NCBI GenBank assembly: GCA_902806215.1
Contig: CADCVT010000427.1
Location: 1-10,037, forward strand
From: an uncultured Solirubrobacteraceae bacterium
GTDB lineage: Bacteria; Actinomycetota; Thermoleophilia; Solirubrobacterales; Solirubrobacteraceae
DNA: 10,037 nt
Reading direction: 5' to 3'
Shown here: positions 1 to 5,567 of the stretch, piece after piece
Position numbering within the stretch: the first letter of the stretch is position 1
Layout of the letters: every line of letters starts with the position of its first letter
Made by a program: the position numbers and the translations under genes
The notes under the pieces: model-generated
The model's database searches: none
Told to the model about the DNA's origin: nothing
Seen by the model: only the letters and a program-made list of their open reading frames with translations

Positions 1-620
1 CAGGTGATCTTGCCGCGCGTGAGGCTGATGTCCTGGAGGCCCTGGGCGATGAACGCCTTGGCCTCATAGGCCCGCGTCGACGGCTGCACGAAGTCGGTCT
101 CGTGGAGCTGCTCGAGCCGCTCCTGGAACGCCGAGAGCTGGAAGAAGTAGTTCTCCTCCTCCTCCCGCGTGAGCGCGATGCGGTGGATGAGGCACGTGTG
201 GTCGGGGCCCTGCTCGGCCTCGGACTTGAAGTCCGCGCAGCGGGGGCAGTACCAGCCCTCGTAGAGGCCCTTGTAGACGAAGCCGTTGTCCTTGACCCGG
301 GTCAGGACCTCCTGCACCTTGGCCTTGTGCTCGTCGTCGGAGGTGCGGATGAAGAAGTCGTTCGACGCATGGAGGATCGGCATGAGCGCCTTGAACTTCT
401 CGGCGTTGCGGTCGGCGAGCTCCTTCGGCGTGATGCCGTGCGTGTCGGCGGCCTGCGCGACCGGCTCGCCGTGCTCGTCGGTCCCGGTGAGGAAGAACAC
501 CTCCTCGCCGCGGCGACGGCGATGGCGCGCGATCACGTCGGCGGCGATGGTCGTGTACGCGTGGCCGAGATGGGGCGCCGCGTTGACGTAGAAGATCGGC
601 GTCGTGATGTAGAAGGCCAC
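1..620 (-). CDS. metG: Methionyl-tRNA synthetase, N-terminal part (cut by window edge)
   Basis: Class I aminoacyl-tRNA synthetase that charges tRNA-Met with methionine in the cytoplasm. The first 206 codons are visible; the rest, including the KMSKS loop, lies beyond the left edge. The protein begins MAFYITTPIFYVNAAPHLGH, so the HIGH-type ATP motif is HLGH at residues 17-20, followed by LTGTDEHG at 44-51, both diagnostic of MetRS. Residues C125, C128, C143 and H146 (CPRC...CLIH) fit the knuckle inserted in the connective-peptide domain and suggest one zinc site. The start is GTG at 620-618; it gives the standard family N-terminus, although no good Shine-Dalgarno precedes it. Only 38 bp separate it from the divergent propeller gene. 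In many bacteria metG lies near rsmI and tatD, which fits the rsmI remnant upstream on the same strand. Confidence 0.96.
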   Translation of the reverse strand, partial: MAFYITTPIFYVNAAPHLGHAYTTIAADVIARHRRRRGEEVFFLTGTDEHGEPVAQAADTHGITPKELADRNAEKFKALMPILHASNDFFIRTSDDEHKAKVQEVLTRVKDNGFVYKGLYEGWYCPRCADFKSEAEQGPDHTCLIHRIALTREEEENYFFQLSAFQERLEQLHETDFVQPSTRAYEAKAFIAQGLQDISLTRGKIT

Positions 621-658
621 TGGGCCGGTGAGGCTATCGAGCGGTCTACGCTCACCGG

Positions 659-1228
659 ATGCGTCGAGTGGTGCGGGGCCTTCTCTTGGTGGCGGTGGTC
701 TGCGGAGGCTCGGCCACGCCGGCCGCGGCCGAGCTCGTCTACACGGTGCCGGGCGGCTGCGGCCCCTCCGGCTGCCAGCAGGACGTCTGGCGGGCGGGCG
801 ACGACGGCTCGTCGCAGCGGCGGATCCTGACGAACGCGGGCTCGCCCGCGTTCGACCTGCTCGGCACGAAGGTGGCCTACGTCCGGGACGGCGCAATCGG
901 CGTCGCGAAGCCGGACGGGTCGGAGGCGAAGCAGCTCACGACCCGTGGTGCCAACGGCGGCTACGACACGAACCCCGTCTTCTCGCCGTCGGGCTCGCTG
1001 ATCGCGTTCGACTCGAACCGGCCGGACGGCGGATCCTGCCGGCGGATCTGGCTCGTCGACGCGGCGGGCGGCAGCGATCCGCGGCCGATGCCGGGCAGCG
1101 AGTGTGGCGACCGCCTTCCGCAGTTCACGCCCGACGGCCTTCGCGTGATGGCGCTGCGCTACGACCAGTTCGGGATGGGCTCGCCGTCGCTGGTAAGCAC
1201 GCTCGTCGCGGGCGGCCCGTCGATCTAG
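659..1228 (+). CDS. Secreted TolB/WD40-like beta-propeller protein, N-terminal fragment (ends at in-frame TAG)
   Basis: Encodes 189 residues starting at ATG 659. Residues 1-24 form a Sec signal peptide (basic start, hydrophobic LLLVAVV core, PAAA before the predicted cut), so the product is exported. From about residue 100 there is a typical TolB/PD40 blade: TNPVFSPSGSLIAFDSN followed by IWLVDAAGG, and a second blade near PQFTPDGLRVMALRYD. Such propellers usually bind proteins or glycans; the ligand here is unknown. The frame ends at TAG 1226-1228, but the same frame continues at once with more propeller sequence to 1990. This is therefore best read as the front of one 442-residue protein interrupted by a nonsense codon, not as a complete gene. 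It is divergent from metG. Confidence 0.72.
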   Translation: MRRVVRGLLLVAVVCGGSATPAAAELVYTVPGGCGPSGCQQDVWRAGDDGSSQRRILTNAGSPAFDLLGTKVAYVRDGAIGVAKPDGSEAKQLTTRGANGGYDTNPVFSPSGSLIAFDSNRPDGGSCRRIWLVDAAGGSDPRPMPGSECGDRLPQFTPDGLRVMALRYDQFGMGSPSLVSTLVAGGPSI

Positions 1229-1990
1229 GTGCTCTCGCGCGCCACGGCAATCGGGCCGTTCTCGTTCGCCGTCTCGGTCGACGGCCGGATGATCACGGTC
1301 GAGACGCGAGCCGGACTGAGCACGCTCGACCTCGTCACGGGGGCGCTCGAGCTGCGGTCGCCGCGCAGCGGCGAGGTCGCGTGGTCGCCGTTCGGGCCTT
1401 CGATCTTCGTCACCCGCCAGACCGACGCCGGCCAGGCCGGGAGCATCCAGAGAATCGACGTCGGGACGCCTGGCGCGCCGCCGGTCGAGGTCATCGGCGA
1501 GAGCGCGGCCGCGATGTCGCCGAGCTGGGGCGCCCTCGGCGTGACGCTCCCCGAGCTGCCGCTCGCCGACGTCCTCGCTCCGGTCATAGCGATGCTCCCG
1601 GGCGGACCGGTCGGCGGCCTACCGCCCGCGCGGGCCGCATCGGCGCGCCATCCCACGGTGGTTCAGGCACGCGCTGCCGCCGCTCTGCCGCCGCGGATAC
1701 CGACGTCCGAGCTCGCGGCCCTGACCGCCGTCGACCCCAGCGGCGTGCGGCAGGTCGAAGCGGCGCTGGCGAAGGAGGCCGGCCGCGGCCGCTGCCGGCC
1801 GGTGAGCGGCCGCCGGGTCGTTCGGACCCGCGGCACCTGCCGCGCCCGCGGCTTCCGGACGACGACCGCCGCCGCGCTCACCCGGAGGCTCGACCGCCTG
1901 CCCGAGGGCACCTACCGGGTCTGGCTCCGCGCGACCGACGGCGTCGGCAACCGCGCGAGCACGCCGGCCCTCGCCCGCGTCGCGGTCTGA
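1229..1990 (+). CDS. Continuation of the beta-propeller protein with Cys-containing C-terminal beta domain (separated by TAG)
   Basis: 253 codons in the same frame as the preceding fragment, beginning directly after the TAG. The nominal GTG start at 1229 has no Shine-Dalgarno and the product has no signal peptide. A later ATG lies at 1289. The first 100 residues are propeller blades (FAVSVDGRMITVETRAGLST, then VAWSPFGPSIFVTRQ). After a proline/alanine-rich linker comes a small beta domain that starts around SGVRQVEAAL, holds two cysteines (GRCRPV, GTCRAR) and ends LPEGTYRVWLRATDGVGNRAS. I associate that ending with secreted proteins of Thermoleophilia; this is recollection. Alone the fragment would stay in the cytoplasm and be half a propeller, so it is probably not functional unless the TAG is read through or is a sequence error. 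Its last 79 nt overlap the convergent M23 gene. Confidence 0.6.
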   Translation: MLSRATAIGPFSFAVSVDGRMITVETRAGLSTLDLVTGALELRSPRSGEVAWSPFGPSIFVTRQTDAGQAGSIQRIDVGTPGAPPVEVIGESAAAMSPSWGALGVTLPELPLADVLAPVIAMLPGGPVGGLPPARAASARHPTVVQARAAAALPPRIPTSELAALTAVDPSGVRQVEAALAKEAGRGRCRPVSGRRVVRTRGTCRARGFRTTTAAALTRRLDRLPEGTYRVWLRATDGVGNRASTPALARVAV

Positions 1991-2616
1991 GCCGCCGCCC
2001 CGAGCGGCAGCGCAAGGCCCAGCAGCACGAGCCCGATCCACGCGGCCACCGGAAGCCGGCGCTCGGCCTCGGCAGGTCCGCCGCGCGGCAGCGGCGCGGC
2101 TCTCGGCCACGGCGCGGCTCTCGGCCTCGGCTCGCGTGGCGCGCCGCGCGGCTTCGGGGCTGCGGCCGGTGGCGGGCCCGGACCTGCGGCGGTGAGGAGA
2201 TCGCTGGGATCGACGTAGCCGTTGCGGTCTTCCGCTCGTCTTGCCCCGAGCTGGATGTGGGTGGCCCGCACCGTGCCGATCGTCGCTCCGCCCGCGACGG
2301 TGCGGCCTCTGCTCGTGACGATCGTCCCGAGCTCCAGGACGGTCGCGTGCAGGGCTCCGCACGCGATCGTCACCGCGCGGCCCCGGCCCGGCAGCCGTCC
2401 CGCGAAGCGGACCTCTCCCCCGCACGGCGCTCGGACGGTGGCGCCCGCGCGCGCCGCGATGTCGATCCCGCGGTGCTGCCCGGCCTCGAAGCGGCTCGCG
2501 CGGTCGAGCTCGAACGGCGTGACCACCTCGCCGCGCACCGGCCACCGCCATGCCGCCGAGGCGCTCGGCGGCGCGGCGAGAACGAGGAGCGCGAAGAGGA
2601 GGACGAAACGAGACAT
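1912..2616 (-). CDS. M23/LytM-type envelope protein with substituted zinc ligand and C-terminal membrane segment
   Basis: 234 residues, from the ATG at 2616 (MSRFVLLFALLVLAAPPSASA, a good signal peptide); an in-frame ATG at 2628 is an alternative. The LytM/peptidase M23 fold runs from WRWPVRGEVVTPF to VDPSDLL. M23 enzymes are zinc endopeptidases that cut peptidoglycan cross-links. The first zinc motif HxxxD is present (HRGID). The second, normally HxH, reads HIQ (ATHIQLGAR), so the zinc-binding second His is Gln, which suggests a non-catalytic, EnvC/NlpD-like role. After the domain come a Pro/Arg/Ala-rich linker (about 40 residues), a hydrophobic segment (VAAWIGLVLLGLALPLGA) and a basic tail. 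The tail overlaps the end of the propeller gene on the other strand. It lies between rsmI and metG on the same strand. Confidence 0.82.
   Translation of the reverse strand: MSRFVLLFALLVLAAPPSASAAWRWPVRGEVVTPFELDRASRFEAGQHRGIDIAARAGATVRAPCGGEVRFAGRLPGRGRAVTIACGALHATVLELGTIVTSRGRTVAGGATIGTVRATHIQLGARRAEDRNGYVDPSDLLTAAGPGPPPAAAPKPRGAPREPRPRAAPWPRAAPLPRGGPAEAERRLPVAAWIGLVLLGLALPLGAAAQTATRARAGVLARLPTPSVARSQTR
2093..2128. repeat. Two tandem 18-nt units in the M23 linker
   Basis: The unit GGCGCGGCTCTCGGCCAC (2093-2110) is followed immediately by a second copy (2111-2128) with one mismatch. It lies in the part of the M23 gene coding for the Pro/Arg/Ala-rich linker and gives a repeated six-residue step on the minus strand. 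It probably arose by local slippage and lengthens the linker without changing frame. Confidence 0.6.
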
Positions 2617-2707
2617 CCCGACGAGCATCCCGCGTGAGAGGACGGAATCGGGCGTCTGCGCGTGTCTCGGCACAGAGGCTGCGCAGAGACGTGACACATT
2701 GGGCCTC

Positions 2708-3040
2708 ATGAGCGCGAATCCCGTCGCCCAACCGCCGCAGCGCGCATGCCCGCGCTGCTCGACGATCGCCCGCACCGCGGACGCCCACTGCCCGTTCTGC
2801 GGCGGCTCCTACCGGCGCCGGTCGCCCGTCCCGGCGATCGCCGCGCTGATGCTCGCGACCGTGGCCGGGATCCTCGTCGGCACGGCGCTGATGCTCACGG
2901 CGTTCGGCGAGACCCTCGAGAGCGAACTCGACGCGCAGGTCACGACTGTCCAGCGCGACTTCGACCGCGACGTCCGCGGCCTCGAGAACCGCATCGAGCA
3001 GGAGCTCGACGAACGCCTCCCGGCGCCGACCGGACCGTAA
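2708..3040 (+). CDS. Small zinc-ribbon membrane protein with charged helical tail
   Basis: 110 residues from ATG 2708 to TAA 3038-3040. Three parts are visible. Residues 14-31 form a zinc ribbon (CPRC at 14-17 and CPFC at 28-31). Residues 41-66 form one transmembrane helix (VPAIAALMLATVAGILVG). Residues 67-104 are highly charged with spaced hydrophobics (VQRDFDRDVRGLENRIEQEL), likely a helix or short coiled coil. By the positive-inside rule (RRR before the helix) the zinc ribbon is probably cytoplasmic and the helix outside. I do not recognise a named family. It is divergent from the M23 gene (91 bp apart) and convergent with the rsmI remnant. No clear Shine-Dalgarno is seen. The organised domain plan and fitting stop codon argue for a real gene; function unknown. 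Confidence 0.72.
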   Translation: MSANPVAQPPQRACPRCSTIARTADAHCPFCGGSYRRRSPVPAIAALMLATVAGILVGTALMLTAFGETLESELDAQVTTVQRDFDRDVRGLENRIEQELDERLPAPTGP

Positions 3041-3350
3041 GCGGCCGGGGCTCCGCAGCCGGGATGCCCGCTGCGCGAGATACACCGCCCGGCTCAGCCA
3101 CGTCGGACACCAGAGCGACGACGTCGCCGCCCTGGATCCGCGACACGAGCGACGCCGCCCGCCCGCGCTCGTTGTGCTCGTGGTAGGAGACGAGCGACGC
3201 GTTGACGCCGTAGCGGTCGAGCAGCACCCGCGTCCGCCGGGTGTCCTCGCAGGCCACGACGTCCGCGTCGCGCAGCGCCGCGAGCACGCGCAGGGTGACG
3301 TCCTCGAGGTTCCCGATCGGCGTCGGGCAGACGACGAGCCGCCCGCTCAC
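2940..3350 (-). pseudogene. rsmI: Truncated rsmI (16S rRNA C1402 2'-O-methyltransferase), 5' fragment
   Basis: Complete RsmI is a protein of about 280 residues that uses S-adenosylmethionine to methylate the 2'-O of C1402 in 16S rRNA, next to the decoding centre. The first 83 codons here are clear RsmI: LVVCPTPIGNLEDVTLRVL, then ACEDTRRTRVLL, YHEHNE, and GDVVALVSD. Where the family continues with its conserved AGTPGISDPG-type stretch, this frame reads VAEPGGVSRAAG and nothing further resembles RsmI. Homology therefore ends at about 3102. The frame itself stays open to 2940, the last 101 nt antisense to the zinc-ribbon gene. The GTG start at 3350 overlaps the stop of the ROK gene (GTGA, 3350-3347), which indicates translational coupling. 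About two thirds of the methyltransferase is missing, so the fragment is almost certainly inactive, unless the junction is an assembly error. Confidence 0.82.
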
Positions 3351-4297
3351 GCGACCCCGTCGAGCGCCATCACGGCGGCGCCGAGCATCCCCGACTCGGC
3401 CCCGAACCGGGCCGAGCGCACCTCCACCGTCGTGCTCGACGGCGCCAGCGCGCGCTCGCGCACGACCGCGCGGGCGGGCTCGAGCAGCAGGTCGCCCGCG
3501 GCGATGACCCCGCCGCCGATGACGATCACCGACGGGTTGAACGCGTTGGTGAGCGAGGTGAGCCCGACGCCCAGGCGGGTCCCCATCAGCGCGACGACGT
3601 CGCGCGCGGCGCGGTCGCCGTCGTGCGCGAGCTCGGTGACGAGCATCCCCGTGATCTCGCGGCCGGACGCGGCCACGCGCGCGAGCGCGGAGTCGGCCGA
3701 CGCACGGGCGACCCGCGCGCCCTCCAGGCCGAGCGCCGACCCGGAGACGAGCGCCTCGAGGCACCCGACGTTCCCGCACGGGCAGGGCGGTCCGTCGACG
3801 TCGACGACCATGTGGCCGATCTCGCCCGCGGCGCCGTCCGCGCCCCGCACGATCCGGCCGTCGACGAGGATCGCCCCGCCGATCCCGGTTCCGAGCGTGA
3901 GCATGAGCGCATGCGACGCGCCCGCCGCCGCGCCTCCGCGGGCCTCGGCGAGCAGCGCGCAGTTCGCGTCGTTGTCGAGGAACACCGGCAGCCCGAGCCG
4001 CTCGGCCATCACGTCGCGGAACGGCACGCCGCGCAGCGGCAGGTGCACGGTCGAGACCGCGGTCCCGCGCTCCTGATCGATGAGCGAGGGCAGGCCGAAC
4101 CCGACCGCGCGGATCGTGCCCTCGTGCGCCTCGCGCAGCTCCGTGACGGCGCCGACGAGCGTGTCGAGCACCGCCGTCTCGTCGGCTCCGCGGGAGTGGC
4201 GCTGCGCGCGGTGATGCACGGTCAGCTCCGCGTCGACGACGCCCGCGAGCAGCTTCGTGCCGCCGACGTCGACCCCGATCACACAGTCGGCCGGCAT
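3347..4297 (-). CDS. ROK-family sugar kinase (glucokinase-like)
   Basis: 316 residues, the usual ROK length, starting at ATG 4297. The ROK family phosphorylates hexoses such as glucose or N-acetyl sugars with ATP; some members are regulators, but this one has no N-terminal DNA-binding domain. Visible motifs are the phosphate-binding DVGGTK (10-15), DNDAN (108-112) holding the catalytic Asp110, LGTGIGGA (135-142), and the zinc motif EIGH (159-162) with CPCGNVGCLE (172-181; C172, C174, C179). A third glycine-rich strand appears as VIVIGGGV near the C-terminus. All key residues are present, so it should be active. Glucokinase is the most likely activity because the motif set matches actinobacterial Glk, but the sugar cannot be fixed from sequence alone. 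Its stop overlaps the rsmI start by four bases. It is divergent from the LCP gene with almost no gap. Confidence 0.92.
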   Translation of the reverse strand: MPADCVIGVDVGGTKLLAGVVDAELTVHHRAQRHSRGADETAVLDTLVGAVTELREAHEGTIRAVGFGLPSLIDQERGTAVSTVHLPLRGVPFRDVMAERLGLPVFLDNDANCALLAEARGGAAAGASHALMLTLGTGIGGAILVDGRIVRGADGAAGEIGHMVVDVDGPPCPCGNVGCLEALVSGSALGLEGARVARASADSALARVAASGREITGMLVTELAHDGDRAARDVVALMGTRLGVGLTSLTNAFNPSVIVIGGGVIAAGDLLLEPARAVVRERALAPSSTTVEVRSARFGAESGMLGAAVMALDGVA

Positions 4298-4324
4298 TCA
4301 TCTGCCATGGTAATCGGCCCCCGG

Positions 4325-5401
4325 ATGAGCGGTTCCGAGCCACCCCAGTACACGAAGTACCGCGCCCGGCCGTCCCTCTTCAAGCGCAAGCCCGCCGCCC
4401 CCTCGGACGGCCTGGGCGAAGTCCGCCAGGAGCAGGGGCCGCCGCCGCCCTACACGCCCCACAAGAAGCGGCGCAGCCTCCCCACGGGCCCGATCACCGG
4501 CCGGCGGGTCCTCAAGTGGCTCGCGCTGGCGGTCACCGGCTGGGTCCTCCTCAGCCTCGTCGCGTTCCTCGTGAGCGCGCAGATCCAGCAGGGAAAGGTC
4601 GCCGACGCGACCGAGAACGCGCTGGCCGGCGGCGGCCTGCCCGTGGGCAGCGCCACGACGGTCCTCGTGCTCGGCTCGGACACCAGGAGCAAGGGCACGA
4701 AGGAGGCCGGCGCGTCGACGAGCGGTAACGGCCGCAGCGACAGCATCATGCTGCTACGCGTCGGCGGCGGCGCGAACAGCCGCCTCAGCATCGCCCGCGA
4801 CACGATGGTCGACATCCCCGGCGCCGGCCGGCAGAAGATCAACGCGGCCTACGCGATCGGCGGGGCGCCGCTGGCGATCCAGACGATCTCCGGCTACCTG
4901 GGGACCGACGTCAACCACATCATCGAGGTCAGCTTCGACGACTTCCCGGACCTGATCGACTCGATGGGCGGCATCAACTACAAGGGCGGCTGCGTCGTCG
5001 CGAAGGTCAACGGCGGCTACGCGAACGGCGGCGTGACGATCCGGATCCGCGCCGGCAAGAAGAAGCACCTCAACGGCAAGCAGGCGCTCGCGCTCGCCCG
5101 CGTGCGCAAGAACTCGTGCAACAAGCGCGAGAACGACCTCACGCGGGCGCGCCGCCAGCAGCGGCTCCTCGCCGCCATGCGCGGCCGGGTGCTCGGCCCG
5201 TTCGGCTTCGCCCGGCTGCCGCTCATCTCGTGGAACGTCCCCCGGACCTTCAAGACCGACATGAGCGGCCCCACGCTGATGGCGGTCTTCGCGAGCATCG
5301 CGATCGGCGGGACGCCCGACACTCGCGTCCTCGGCACCGAGAGCGGCGAGGTCCCCGACGCGCTCAAGCAGCGCCGGGTCGAGCAGTTCCTCGACGGCTA
5401 G
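4325..5401 (+). CDS. LytR-CpsA-Psr (LCP) family cell-wall polymer ligase
   Basis: LCP proteins move lipid-linked glycopolymers onto peptidoglycan outside the membrane. The ATG at 4325 gives 358 residues; an in-frame ATG at 4307 would add six, and neither has a clear Shine-Dalgarno. Layout: a basic, proline-rich cytoplasmic N-terminus of about 60 residues, one membrane helix (about 63-85), then the LCP domain. Motifs follow the family: VLVLGSDTR (D119, R121), GRSDSIMLLRV (137-139), SIARDTMVDIPG (R158, D159), KINAAYAIGG, and HLNGKQALALARVRK followed by NDLTRARRQQ. The catalytic-pocket Asp and Arg residues are therefore kept. Two cysteines (C223, C265) could form a disulfide. The protein ends soon after the domain, with no LytR_C extension. 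The polymer it transfers cannot be told from the sequence. Confidence 0.93.
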   Translation: MSGSEPPQYTKYRARPSLFKRKPAAPSDGLGEVRQEQGPPPPYTPHKKRRSLPTGPITGRRVLKWLALAVTGWVLLSLVAFLVSAQIQQGKVADATENALAGGGLPVGSATTVLVLGSDTRSKGTKEAGASTSGNGRSDSIMLLRVGGGANSRLSIARDTMVDIPGAGRQKINAAYAIGGAPLAIQTISGYLGTDVNHIIEVSFDDFPDLIDSMGGINYKGGCVVAKVNGGYANGGVTIRIRAGKKKHLNGKQALALARVRKNSCNKRENDLTRARRQQRLLAAMRGRVLGPFGFARLPLISWNVPRTFKTDMSGPTLMAVFASIAIGGTPDTRVLGTESGEVPDALKQRRVEQFLDG

Positions 5402-5406
5402 GCGCG

Positions 5407-5422
5407 TCCCCACTCGAGGGGA
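5407..5422 (+). terminator. Possible weak terminator hairpin after the LCP gene
   Basis: TCCCC (5407-5411), six-base loop, GGGGA (5418-5422): a 5-bp GC stem six bases after the LCP stop codon. There is no T-run, so termination would be weak at best. Confidence 0.25.
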
Positions 5423-5433
5423 ACCGGCGCATC

Positions 5434-5458
5434 GTGTGTTCATGCACACTTAATGTGC
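5434..5458 (+). promoter_or_regulatory. Overlapping inverted repeats in the leader of the Calx-beta gene
   Basis: GTGTG (5434-5438) can pair with CACAC (5445-5449), while GCACA (5444-5448) can pair with TGTGC (5454-5458). The two pairings share the same bases and exclude each other. The stretch is A/T-richer than its surroundings and includes TTAATG, so it may hold the promoter or an operator; I could not identify a convincing -35/-10 pair. Confidence 0.3.
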
Positions 5459-5485
5459 GGACTGCGAACCGAATGATCAGTTCCT

Positions 5486-5504
5486 GCGTTGTCCTTTGCA
5501 ACGC
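5486..5504 (+). promoter_or_regulatory. Leader hairpin upstream of the Calx-beta gene
   Basis: GCGTTG (5486-5491), a seven-base spacer, CAACGC (5499-5504): a perfect 6-bp stem that a G-U pair can extend to seven. It lies about 50 nt before the Shine-Dalgarno of the large secreted-protein gene, probably within its 5' leader. Function unknown. Confidence 0.3.
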
Positions 5505-5553
5505 ACCGGATTCCGCTCGGTGCTCCGTCCACGTTCCGCGCCCCTGATGGCGC

Positions 5554-5559
5554 AGGAGG
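5554..5559 (+). promoter_or_regulatory. Shine-Dalgarno AGGAGG deciding a TTG start
   Basis: A consensus AGGAGG lies eight bases before TTG 5568-5570. It is the best ribosome-binding site seen in the window and makes TTG 5568 a better start than the in-frame ATG 5547 or TTG 5496. The resulting N-terminus is also a well-formed signal peptide. Confidence 0.75.
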
Positions 5560-5567
5560 CTCTTCGC

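Noticed and set aside
1226..1228. General TAG recoding (for example pyrrolysine) in this genome
   Set aside because: The M23, LCP and Calx-beta genes all end in TAG at sensible protein ends, so TAG is used as an ordinary stop here.
628..2637. Long open plus-strand frame of 669 codons across the propeller and M23 region
   Set aside because: Arg/Pro/Ala/Gly-rich translation with no motif; it is the out-of-frame shadow of genes with recognisable domains in other frames, as expected at this GC content.
1619..3085. Long open minus-strand frame of 488 codons overlapping the M23 gene and the zinc-ribbon gene
   Set aside because: Arg-rich low-information translation in the wrong frame for both the M23 domain and rsmI; no start signal or domain.
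5496..5567. Earlier in-frame starts for the Calx-beta gene (TTG 5496, ATG 5547)
   Set aside because: Neither has a Shine-Dalgarno, the first lies inside a hairpin, and the second sits just before the AGGAGG that clearly serves TTG 5568.
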